Shown: piece by piece, positions 23,360-34,649 of the stretch
Layout of the letters: each line of letters starts with the position of its first letter
Numbering within the stretch: the stretch's first letter is position 1
Origin: Clavelina lepadiformis
Lineage: Eukaryota; Chordata; Ascidiacea; Aplousobranchia; Clavelinidae
Assembly: GCF_947623445.1 (NCBI RefSeq)
Contig: NC_135240.1
Location: 14,074,001 to 14,138,000 of the forward strand
Direction: 5' to 3'
DNA: 64,000 nucleotides
Made by a program: the position numbers and the translations under genes
The notes under the pieces: generated by a model
The model's input: only the letters and a program-made list of their open reading frames with translations
What the model was told of the DNA's origin: nothing
Databases searched by the model: none

Positions 23360-24816
23360 TTATTGACATATTTCTTGAATCAAGCAATTACATTTCAAGC
23401 TTTTATGAAACTACAACTTCAAAGCGAGGCAACACGTGTTTTGAGTCAGCGCAGTTGACAAGCTTTTAAACGTGTGGTGTAACAGAGTCGTCATCTTTTT
23501 AAGGCATTTGACGGTTACTGATGCAAAATTGCACAATAGTGTGAAATTTTATGAACCTGGAGCCACCACTCATCACTCTGCAGGGATAGGAACAGATATT
23601 ATTTTATTGTTTGTCTGTTTTTGAAAGTGGAAAGCAACTAACTTCAATTTTACCATTCTTATCTAGTTTTGTTGGATGATTCCATCCTCCAACCAAAAAT
23701 GGGGGAAAAAGCATCGACCTAGATCGATGCCTGTGCCTTTTTTGGTTAATAATTCAGTTAACCATTCTTGTATATAACTTACTATATGATTAGCTTGTGC
23801 ATTCCTATTACGTATGGAAAAGCAATACGGCTAAAGTTGTGAAAATTTGCATATTTTGGATGTATGCTGTAGAGCAAAAACTTGACGTGATAGAAGAAAA
23901 CTGGCGGCATTTTTTAAATCAGCACACCGGAATTAGCCTAAATCAAAGTCAACAATTTTTTTTTCAAAATTGTTTCCCAGTGTAATGATTCTTTGTTAAA
24001 TATTAAAAGTTTTTACAAGTTTGTAGATTTTCATTTCGGAAATATTTTTCTTCTCAATGTTTTATAAATTTATATAGGCTAACCATCGGCAAGACAGTAT
24101 TCTGTGCAAACGTATCTTTAATTCGTTGCGGGGCTTTGTAATCGTTATCTGCTACTATTGTTACACTAGTCAAAGTAAAAAGCAAGTCCAACTTGGCAAT
24201 TAAACTCACTTTGATCAAATCTTGGTGCACGTGGCTTTCGACATTACATATTTTATAATCCTTAAATGTTCGAGTGCAAAAACGTTAGTGCTTGTAGCTT
24301 AAACTACAACATAATGTTACCATTTGTGGTAGCTGAACTAATAGCTTTATATAGCCTGCATGCATAATGCAGCAGTTTGTCAACACGCACTAGAACAATG
24401 TAACAATAACACAAACCGATGAAGATCTGCTGTAAGCTTCTCCTTCCACCTTACCCAAGTATTGTTTTCAGTATAATACGAAGAATTGTTGTGGCTTAAA
24501 AACGACTTTGTACAAAGGGTTGTTTAATGTTTATTCTAAGTATTTACAATCTTTCCAATATATATAGCCTATTTTGTCAGGTCAAAATGAACGTAATAAT
24601 AGCTCAATACAAAAGTGATGCAATGAAGTGAAATATGTTAACTGCGACAGGTCTATGAAAAGACATTGATTGCGAGGTGCCATACTAAAAGTCGTGACAA
24701 ATGGTCTCATTTCCAAATTCTGGTAAAATATTTGGAGCCAGTTTGTCATCTATCGTGACAAATCACCCTGAAAGTTTTAAATGAATGATTGAATTTACTC
24801 CTTGTCATGTTGGTAG
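23360..24816. other. Intergenic, nothing recognised
   Basis: AT-rich, with no exon chain and no clear repeat. A short inverted pair (CATCGACCTAGATCGATG near 23713) is a local palindrome. Confidence 0.4.
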
Positions 24817-24825
24817 TTTATAACT

Positions 24826-25493
24826 TAGGGCAACCAGTTTTTTGACCTAAAAATTTTAAATTTTGACCTTAAAATTTGTAAATTTTGACCTCATTTTGAC
24901 CTAAAAAGTTTAAATATTGACCTTATTTTGACCTAAAAAGTTTAAATTTTGACCTTATTTTGACCTAAAACGTTTAAATTTTGACCTCATTTTGAAAAAC
25001 GCTATACTGATAGTCTCTACACTGTCTACAGCAACTTTCTAATCTAAAGCTGCATTTAAAAATGACAAAATGCTTTTCTAGTGTTGACTTTTTTTCGTTT
25101 CTGCGTATTAAGATTGACAACTTGCAGTTTCAAATGCAATGCCGTCACATCGTGACGTCACCAAACGCGCTGAAAAGCCTTCCCTCTCTTTGTGGCTTTG
25201 GTTCTAAGTAAAATTTGCGGGACTGGAATTGTTTGCGGTACAAGAAAAGAGAAAAACGGAAGAATAATATTACAAAATGGTTACAAAATTACAAGTTTAA
25301 TAGATTTTGACCTAAAAAAAAGACCTAACGAAACAATTTGACCGTATTTTGACCTAACGTAACATTTTGACTTTATCTGACCTAATAACTTCTATACCAC
25401 ATGTCGTACAAAGCTGAAACTTGTTTTGTGCTTGTTTCATAGCATTCTGAGCAGGTAAAAAAAAATTGACCATATTGACTTTTGGTTGCCCTA
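24826..25493. mobile_element. TIR element with 9-bp target duplication and internal tandem repeats
   Basis: The left end TAGGGCAACCAGTTTTTTGA and the right end TTTTGGTTGCCCTA are inverted repeats. Both flanks carry TTTATAACT (24817-24825 and 25494-25502), a perfect 9-bp duplication; 9 bp would suit a Mutator-like element, 8 bp plus a chance T a hAT. The inside is full of TTTTGACCTAAAAAGTTTAA-type units. No transposase is visible. Confidence 0.8.
24836..24996. repeat. Tandem array of TTGACCT-rich units
   Basis: About five imperfect units of 30-35 nt built from TTTTGACCTAAAAAGTTTAA and TTTTGACCTTA. Further degenerate TTTTGACCTAA words recur at about 25310-25390 near the other end of the same element. 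Confidence 0.8.
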
Positions 25494-25502
25494 TTTATAA
25501 CT

Positions 25503-26650
25503 CAATCATTTTTGTCTATGGGTCTGTTAGATCATTAAAACGGTAACGATGATAATAATTTGCAGGTTCCAATAACTGTTACATGAACTGATACGCATCA
25601 CAAATAGTTTTACGTGTGTGCTCTTATTGATTAAAATTTAAACCTTCCTGTAAAAGTATTTCGTTCGTTTATGTTTTTTTAAACTATCATGGTGGTTTCC
25701 ACAGAACTGGAGAGAAAAAGGTCTCTTGCCACTTGGTTAAAAAAAAACAACAAAGCGTTCGCGATAGGCATCATTTCCTCACTTCTCTGTTTTCTACCGT
25801 GAAACTCTCAGAATTGCGTATTATTGTAAACAACGGCCCAGTCGATATGTACTCTGTGGAAGTTATCTTCCATTACCCAAGAGCGACGCTGTTCAAGATA
25901 TGTTCAACTTCACAGATACTAGGAAGTGCTGACAGCTAACTCCGTAACTAGCCCAATGTATAGCGACAAATCTATAGTTAGCAGTTTGTAGTAATTAAAA
26001 GTTTTAATCTTTCTTTCTGCTGCTCCCACTTGTTATCAAAACTTATTTCTATTACAGAGAAGTTCTCCAGGTAGTCTGTGGTGTAGTGGAAGCATATTTT
26101 AGTTAATCCATACGCATAAAGTCCTTGTAATTTGTGCCAAATTACCTATCTTGCCCCTATTACAAAAGAACATCTTGCTTCAGTTCAATAAGCCGTCATG
26201 AGTCGTAAAGTGGATGGAAGCTTCCAACCTCAAGAATATAAATCAGAAAAATACACTTCGCACCAATCAAGTCGCAAACAGGGTATGGTACAAGAAAAAA
26301 GTTTCATCAAGTTATATTAGGGTGGTGTAATTTGCTACCAAGCTTATCCGTTGAGGCTGTTTTGGTAAATGTTTATTTATTTCAAACGGCGTCAACGGTT
26401 TAACGGTAACGCTATAAGATTCCATACTATTTATCTAAGATTTAGTTATTTGAAAAAGTTCTCCACACGCTCAAAGCAATGTGCACATCAATATTTATAT
26501 TATTCTACACATGTTAAAATAAATAAATTGGAGAACACCATCTTTTGATTTCAAATATAGTTGTAAAGTGGGCTAAAAAGACTGCAAAATTATAAAAGTA
26601 CTTCCCCAAATAAACAGAAACAAGGAAATGACTTGTTTATGGTAAACTTG
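25503..26650. other. Intergenic, nothing recognised
   Basis: 3' flank of ATP5PB; no exons seen. Confidence 0.4.
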
Positions 26651-26651
26651 T

Positions 26652-26657
26652 TTTATT
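26652..26657 (-). promoter_or_regulatory. Poly(A) signal AATAAA of ATP5PB
   Basis: AATAAA on the minus strand, 36 nt after the stop codon, giving a very short 3' UTR as is usual for highly expressed mitochondrial-protein genes. Confidence 0.55.
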
Positions 26658-26692
26658 TAACTCAAATATACAGAAATTAAAAATCCTTTCCA

Positions 26693-29600
26693 TTATTTTG
26701 ATGCAATCGTGTTTAATTGAGCTATGCAGGCGTTCAATGTTGCTTTTTGCTGCAAAAACAAAACGTTAACAAAGCCTTTAAAAACAAAAAGATTTGAGCT
26801 AATTTTTAGTAAGTTTAGAAACAGAAATATGATGATACATTTTATATCTTGATCGTATATAATAGCTAGTATATGGCAAAAATATCAATATGTCACTATG
26901 CTTTTTACAGAACAAGTTACCGTTTCTGGTGTTATGGTTTCCATTACTTTCTTCTCGATCCACTTCACCATATGTCCCTGTGTAAGTTCGGTGTCAACTT
27001 TTTGGACAGTAACCTGGTCAAAGTAAAAGTCTTAGAAAACGAACTGAAGGGAACAGAAAGCGAAATATGAATGCAACGAATGATTAGCCAGATGTCTAAC
27101 CTGGTAGTCCAACTTTCTCTTCACAGCTTCCACAACACTTGCTTGTCGATTGATGTATTCAGTTTCCAGCATCATCGCCAGATTGGTCTGAAAAGAAACG
27201 AAAGGTCATTATTCCATTCCTTCAGCATCACATTGCCAACAATAGCTGATATTTAGCAAATTGTATTAATGAAATTCGTGATAAAAAACACATGGACAAC
27301 AAACGCGATGAACAACACGCCCAGCTAATTAAAAACATTTCACAACCAGATGATGGACAACACCCAACATTATTAGCAACATCTGTTGACACATCATTGG
27401 CACCTTTCTGGCTTCGTTAATTAATTCTTGCCCTTTTGCTCTCCACTGTTCAAGTTTGATTTCATCAACGGTTTTTATCAATCCATCCATTTCATCAGCT
27501 TTCACTTGATCATAAGCCTTCAACCTATCCTATACAGAAAAATATGGAAAAATTTTTTTATGGCTATTTCAATACTATTTACATCATACCAACTGAATAT
27601 AACTGATTGAGTATAAAAATCATGCAAACAATTAAACATGTCAGTATAATACTTTTTTTAACTCAAATCTTACCACTCTTAATGACTCTGTGAAGTCTCG
27701 AATAAAGGGTCCAACTGCTTTATTAAGGGTGGTAAATGCAATAATAAATGCTGCAGCATACCATGTGTCATGCGAGTAAATGTAATACTCCTTTGAAACA
27801 AGCATAGCAGCAAGACCGGTCAGAAGGGTGTAGGTGCCTTAAATCATGTAATTGGTATAACCAAAAAAAGCATTATTTGAAAGGAATTAAAACTGTATAA
27901 TATGGTTGCACCAATTTATATTCAAATTAAAAAATATTATAAACAAAATCAGTGCCATCATGGTTGCATGGTAGATGATCAGTATTTGCCTATAACATTA
28001 CTATTAGTTTTATACTGCCCATTACAGCAATGTCCCATTTTAGCAGCTGTAAGTGTCTACTTCATCCTACCCTGCTTGCAGTGTATATCAAGCAAACAAG
28101 TCGAGTTATGAATACGTCCTAGTTTGGGTTGAAATGTTTTCTTGTATTTACCAGTTCACATGATGCATTTGTGAAAACTTTGAGGAGATACTACTTTCAA
28201 GTGTATGGTATAATCAATGGCTATTATTTTACAACAATGTTTTTTTGATGTCAGTTTATACTGTTGTCATTTTGCTAAAAATTTGAATGTAGTATTTAAC
28301 AGATGAAGCAGCAAGATGAAGTGAATAGACAGCTTACTTCTTTATTTTATTGTTCAAGTCACCTTATTTTCATAACCAACTCTCAAAATCGCTTACCAGT
28401 TGCACCAGTTCTTGGGTAAAGAAACTGAAACCAGGTTTCTGGAAATACATAATGCCTTGTAAAGTTCTGATCATAATCTGGAAGAGGAGGCAAGGGTCCC
28501 ATTCCTTCATACGGGGCACCAGGCATTTTGAAGTTTTCCCAATCATCCAGTCTAGCCTGATAAAACAAGTGAAAATCACAAGCTGCTGGTGAAATAACAT
28601 AACAAAGTGGAAATTTAAATTGCAGTTAATTTACGAAGTTGTATTTCCTTAATTAATGGATATTGTGTGGCGGTTGCTTCTTAGTATAGGAAAAATAACA
28701 CCAACATGACTGTCAAGAAATACAGCTAATTGACTTGTATGCTCCAGCCGCCATTGCTCAAGAGTAATCAATGCAATGTTTGCTATGTGAGTAACCAACA
28801 CACACAACTGCACTTGACTTTTAGAACCTATCACTGAATACAATGTTGAACTCTTAACTGCAGTTGGTGTGTTTCTTTTGACATGTTTCAGGTTGAATAG
28901 ACATGATGCAGCTTTACATACGCAATTCTTTGCCCATTCACCCCTTTTAAAACTTCTAAATACGTGCCTCCTGGTCACTTAGACTAAATATATCAATGTG
29001 CACAATTCTTACCGGATAGTTCATGTCTTTAATTTGTATTGTTGATGTACCAGTTTCAATAACAGAGTTGGTAGAATTGGATCTTGCAGATACTACCCTC
29101 AAACATAGCGGAATTTTGGTGCTTTTTCCGACAATACGACCTATAATTAAGAACAATTATGCTTTCATGAAATACATGCTGCATTTAATCACTGTTAACA
29201 AAAGTACAATCTACATGAAGGCATTTGGCATTTTGAAGCAATTTTTTCAATTATGCACGGAGGTTAAATTGAATTACCAGGTTGGTCTATATCAGGGGTG
29301 GCCAGACCTGCTTGATGCTCGAGCCGCATATAACAAATTCCAGTTTTAAAAGAGCCACAACACAAACAAAATAAAAAACACAAATTTATTCACTCACAAC
29401 GAAGTGTAGCTATTTGATAAACATTAGTGCTGCGTGGTGATACTATGAGTCTCCACCTGGGCTTCACCAACTCTTTTTGCAATTATTAGTATAACTGTAA
29501 CCAAGACTTAAAACTAGGTCAGCCATGACGTACAGCTTCAATCTGACAGTTTACTTAACTACAGTGTACAAGTTAGCACACTTCTATACAATAATGTACT

Positions 29601-30300
29601 TTTTGGAGTGTAATTTGATTATTACTAACAATGAGTCCATTGTTACTACGTGTGATAGAACGCATTGTTTCATAATCTGATCAAACAACTCGTCTAGACC
29701 GGGAAAATGCATTTCTAATTCAACAATGCTAATTCATTAAAGACCCGCAATCAAAGGCTCAAAGAGCCGCAGTTTGGCCACCCCTGCTATAGCCTATAAC
29801 AGGGGTGGGCAACCTTTTTGAACCCGAGAGCCGCTTTGGTTGTTAAATTTTTACTGACGAGCCAAGTCATAAGAACTTATGACGTCATAAATAGTTTATG
29901 TCGTTTAATTTTTCCATGTCTGCATTCCTCAATCGAAAAATATCATTAAATTTGGATAAATTACAACTTGTCATCAATGCTGGCCTAAATAAGGAAAAGA
30001 AAAAGAGAGAAACGCTCATAAACAGTACTCTTGGTAGCCTTTACAATTTTTTTGAAATTTTACTAGAAGAGCCACAAAAAACATGCCGGAGAGCCGCATG
30101 CGGCTCGCAAGCCGCAGTTTGCCCACCCCTGGTCTATATCATCAACTTTAAGACTAGTTTACCACTGGCATTTACCATTAAATAAAAAACAGGGTATTTC
30201 ACTCAACTCAAAGATATTTAACCAAAGCAACAATTCCAGTGAAAGCCAATAGAAAAATACAAACAAACTTACCAGTACTGCAAAATAACCTTGACAACAT
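26693..30300 (-). CDS. ATP5PB: Mitochondrial ATP synthase peripheral-stalk subunit b
   Basis: Eight minus-strand exons in phase: 30273-30300, 29013-29140, 28397-28556, 27674-27837, 27404-27529, 27101-27187, 26921-27013, 26693-26749. They total 843 nt, or 280 residues; the human protein is about 256. Residues 1-45 form an Arg/Ser-rich, acid-poor mitochondrial presequence (MLSRLFCSTGRIVGK..). Diagnostic blocks are LPPLPDYDQNFTRHYVFPET, FQFLYPRTGATGTYTLLTGL (into the membrane segment, about 106-150), EAVKRKLDYQ and HMVKWIEKKV, matching subunit b's membrane hairpin and long stator helix. Subunit b links the F1 head to the Fo sector in the inner membrane and resists rotation. The first exon encodes only nine codons plus one base. 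Intron 1 (29141-30272) is enlarged by hAT insertions. Confidence 0.95.
29293..30131. mobile_element. Double hAT insertion flanked by GTCTATAT
   Basis: Element 1 (29293-29786) runs CAGGGGTGGCCAGACC..TTTGGCCACCCCTG. Element 2 (29800-30131) runs CAGGGGTGGGCAACC..GTTTGCCCACCCCTG. Between them lies CTATAGCCTATAA. The perfect 8-bp duplication GTCTATAT sits outside the pair (29285-29292 and 30132-30139), not around either element alone. Both have the classic CAGGGGTGG hAT terminus with AGAGCCGC subterminal motifs. They lie in intron 1 of ATP5PB. Confidence 0.82.
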
Positions 30301-31654
30301 TCTGTTTGTTAAGAAACAATACTTAATAATTTTAACTACAATTTATGTCTTACTATTTTAGAAATGAAACCGCCCTAAAATATAATAAATATTATAATTA
30401 CGATTTTATAGGTGAATTGAAAACTTTTCAATTTCAAGAGCGAGTAAAATAAGTAAATAAGTAAAATCCGAGCCATTTCATGTAACAGTCGGTTACCGCT
30501 CAAATTTATATGACAACGTAAGGTTTACAAAATCATGTTAAACAGAAATACAATACAATCCTATGCAGAGGCTGATCTAGCTTACGTGTTCAGGTGTTTG
30601 ACCATCCCTCGTTAAGTACTTACTGTATATACCGGCCTAAATATTGGGCCAAAAACTGGGAGGAGACTTACATGTTCAACCAAAAAATTATTCAGCTCAT
30701 CAGAAAAAATTCCGTTTGCGCGACAAACAGCGCACACGTCCTCATCCATCAACCAAACTGAAGAAACTTACATAAAAACATTTCAACAAAGTTTTGTTTT
30801 ACATCACCATTTACACAGTTAAAATGGAAGCAAATCTGTGTTTTTCCTATGTTAAAATTCAGGGTTGAAAAGTTTTTAATTTTGCAAACTGTTCAACATA
30901 TTCATTATAAAATTTGTGTAACTAATTTAATTATAAATATTTTTGCAAATAAAAACTTTTAAAGGACAACGACTGCACTCGTTATGCACCCGACAGAATA
31001 TGCCTAGTACTTTCTGAAACATCTATCTTGTGATTTGAGTTTGTCAAATGATTTCTTTCATATAACTTGACTGGAGTGCATGGGTTGCGATCCAAAGTTG
31101 GGTCATCAGGCATTTCTTACATGACTACTTGGTTTTGTTTTTGACATTGTTCTAAACAACCGGTGACTTTTTTTGTTTGCAGTATCATATTACATTTAAT
31201 GACGACAGACCTTAAAAAAATGTGCTTTAACTTGAAGAATGGTGCATTCAAAAAAGGATTTGCTTTAGCAAGCTGGTAGGGTATCTATGACTTATTACGG
31301 TCACCCGAAAATGCGGCGTGTTTTTTGTGCAATTTGACAGTGCATAGACGTTCGCTTTTGTGAAAACACAAAAGCTATAGTTTTTTGTTTCTCAGGGTAG
31401 GATCAGGACCACGTATTTAGTAATTAGTTGACATTCTAAACAACAAACGGGCACCCCCCAGCACATTATCAAATGCAGAATTTTGACAAAATATACCTGA
31501 AACGAAACATTTCCAGCTAATTGCATAACAAAAGACTTCTTTTTTCTATAAAATACATGCGGTTGGCAGCAAAAACCATTGTGATAATTTTTACTTGTTA
31601 TGTAATAATACCTAGATATGCAATGTGAGATTTTCTTTTTATTTTCCATCTGTT

Positions 31655-31830
31655 AAACTTAGGCAGTTAGGAGAATGGATATGCAAAGAGTTTATTTTAC
31701 TTATTTTGGGTTTGATGGAAGTTAGATTTAGACTAAATCTGGAAGATTTAGTTAAGTTAGGTTAACAAGAAACAGTGAGAAATAGCTTGGAATGCACAAT
31801 GTTTTTCCGTAAACAGTGGCAGAGAAAAAC
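31655..31830. repeat. Dispersed repeat, copy C
   Basis: Shares GGATATGCAAAGAGTTTATT, GATGGAAGTTAGATTTAGAC and TTAGGTTAACAAGAAACAGT with copies A, B and D. Confidence 0.6.
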
Positions 31831-34399
31831 ATTGACTGTTCTATCGTAATAGGTTCAACTCAACTTTATGCAGCTAGAACTAAATAATAGATGGCATTTA
31901 CGATAGTTTTTGATTTAAATATAAGAAAAAAATGTACATTAACAAGAAATTAACCTACATGTTTTGACAATGTATTGTGCTAATTGTCACTTCACATTTT
32001 TAAAGCATTGAGGTGGTAATATTGCATGGCTTTGTGCCAATACAGAATATGAAGGACATGCGTAGCTGATATAACAATGATAATCCCTCACGTTCATGGT
32101 TTCTTAATACCTCAGATACAACAGAAACGTCTGAAGATCTCGGAGTGCAATATGATACTTAATGTATTTAGAACGGAAAACAGCAACTTGAGCGCCTTAA
32201 GCAACTTATGAGTTATGACGTACATAATTATGGTGTTATCATCTACTCGGACTCCATAGATTAATTTCGATTTTGTACCATGGTGATCACGGCTGGCATT
32301 CAGCCATAATGATAGGCCAAATTTTCAATAGCAGTTTTACCCGAGAACATGCTAAAATTGTTTCGTGACGCCATCAATTGCAGTATGCTGTTTTTGCGTA
32401 GGACCGTGCAATTAGTGGCATTATGTAGTTGCTGATTAGTAGTTTGAGGAGGCAGGAGCGTGATCATAAGAATCGCTGTTATTGTTGTACAGCTGACTGC
32501 TGTTTTTAAAAAACATCCTGCTGTTGACTGTATATTGCTCAGTACAGTAAATGACATGTTGCTATTCACGGCGTAATGGAAAGCAGACTGTCATTGCTTG
32601 AGTAGCACCCTGCTGTTATTAGTTGCTGCTGAAAACTGGACAGCTCACCGTCTGTTTCATTCAAAGGGTGTTCAAGACGTGAACATAAATTAAGCTATCC
32701 TCATCCATACAGCCAATCTTTACATATATGTATTTAAATAAACGAAATGTAAAAAATCCACACAATATTCTTTTGATTGATGCCCACAGTATTTTTTGGA
32801 AGATATTATGTGAAGATAGATAAATTTATAGCATTAGCCTGGAAACGATTGAACTAGTGCACACTTTTCTAGCCGTTGCACATATGCACACCCGAGATCT
32901 CGGCGAATCCTGCCATGAAATACAGACCCGCTGAGAACCACGTACTAGTTTTTATAAAGTGTAAATTAATTAAAAATTAATCTCCTTTGACTCAAGCTAT
33001 GTTGTGCACCAGACATGTCCGATTGATTGTATCACCCAAGCGTTTTTACAACTTTATATTAGGCTCTTCGTCCTTGCTTTGTCAGCTCTACTTAAAAGTT
33101 TGCTTTGAGTGCACCAGATAAATGCAGCCAATGAATGAAAAAAGGTATCGCAATGCTAAAATTTGCACCACACCAACGTAATATTTATAACAGAGAATAC
33201 AGTATAGGGAAAATCTGCATAAATCCGATGAATCAAAAACTTTCCTGTATAGCGTTTGTCGCCAACCGATAGCCTAGGCCTAGTTCCGAAGATACTGATA
33301 CAAACGAAATCAATGAATGACCTGCCAAGTGCAAAAGAGACCTATAAACGTTTGCATTTATACTGTTCTTAGTTTGCATTTATTTACTTTTTATTTTTTT
33401 GTTATAGACAGCTAATACTTTTCCAAAACAAAAACAAAAGCGCAAACTTGTCCGAGATCAAGAGCAGTGAAAGCATTCGATTGAGGATTTAAAAAACCTA
33501 TTGTAATGCAATGTAGATAACAATACAAATTTTAGTAGACTTGATCAAACGTAAAATGTTTATCATAAATATGATGAAACTTTTTTTGTTGAAGGTGGGA
33601 TGCAATTGTCTGATCAGTGGAAAAGCGTTATTAGTTTTACTTTTGTAATTTTTGCATATTCTTATACTTTTTAATTATTTGTGTGATTTTGATCTTTCTA
33701 GGCTAGGCAATTTACAGGGTTTCATATGGGAAAAAGATTCTCCATACAGAATATACATTGATGTACAACACTGGCCACTGAAGCAATTTTCATTCATCAG
33801 TTGCTTGAACACACCACCTGCTCGTCTGCTTAATTTTTGCTTTTTCGATTTATGTTTTATGGATTTAACTAATTGTAGGTTTAGTGGCCGTGCTGGTTGT
33901 TACCAAAAAATATTAACGTTATTTCTCTTGAGCACGTTTTAAGCTCTTTCGGTTTTGTCACTTTTTTCTGTTCATTGGCGCGTGTTAGTAACAACTGGCT
34001 TGATTTTTCGTCCCCACCAAGCTTTTGACGAAAAATAAAAAGATTGATTGATTGTAATCAAAGTAAGATCATTACTACTTCGTTGATTAAATGTTTACTT
34101 GCACTTTTATCTGGTTTAAATACTGTTACTAGAATTCCATGAAAGCTATTTGCTAAAATATTTCAAATCAAAATGTGAAACGTATTCTTTAAAGCTAAAG
34201 CTAAATTTAAGCTAAACCCTGATTTCAAAATACTTCACAATAATTCTACTGGACGTGATAATTAATCTTTCCTTCTTCAAAAAAGTTGAAAATGACCACT
34301 TGCTTCAGCATCAAAATAGATTATGCGATGCCTATTAATAAAAAAATAATACTTTGTTCTGTCTTGTGCACCGTGCACCATCTCACCTAGGGTCTAAAA

Positions 34400-34649
34400 C
34401 AGGGGCGGGCAACTTCTTCGGTCGGCGGGGCTGATATGAGAAAATGAAGTACTTGGCGGGCCGGATTCCTGAATCGATACATTAATCGTGTATCGTGGCC
34501 GACCGACATTAATCGTGTATCGTGGAATCGTATCCTGAATCGATACATTAATTGTGTAACGTGGCCGAAGGCCACGTTATCATGTAAGACCGGAAACTGT
34601 CTGCGGGCCGCTCAAAATCCCGTCGCGGGCCGTATGTTGCCCACCCCTG
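34400..34649. mobile_element. Short hAT MITE (CAGGGGCGGGCAAC)
   Basis: Left CAGGGGCGGGCAACTTCTTC, right GTTGCCCACCCCTG, with flanks GTCTAAAA and GTCTAAAT (7 of 8). Subterminal GCGGGCC words are inverted at both ends. Inside, ATCGATACATTAATCGTGTA occurs as near-identical tandem copies (about 34473-34565). Confidence 0.82.

Noticed and set aside
33652..33942. 96-codon plus-strand ORF
   Set aside because: No recognisable domain or splice partners; codon content looks random.
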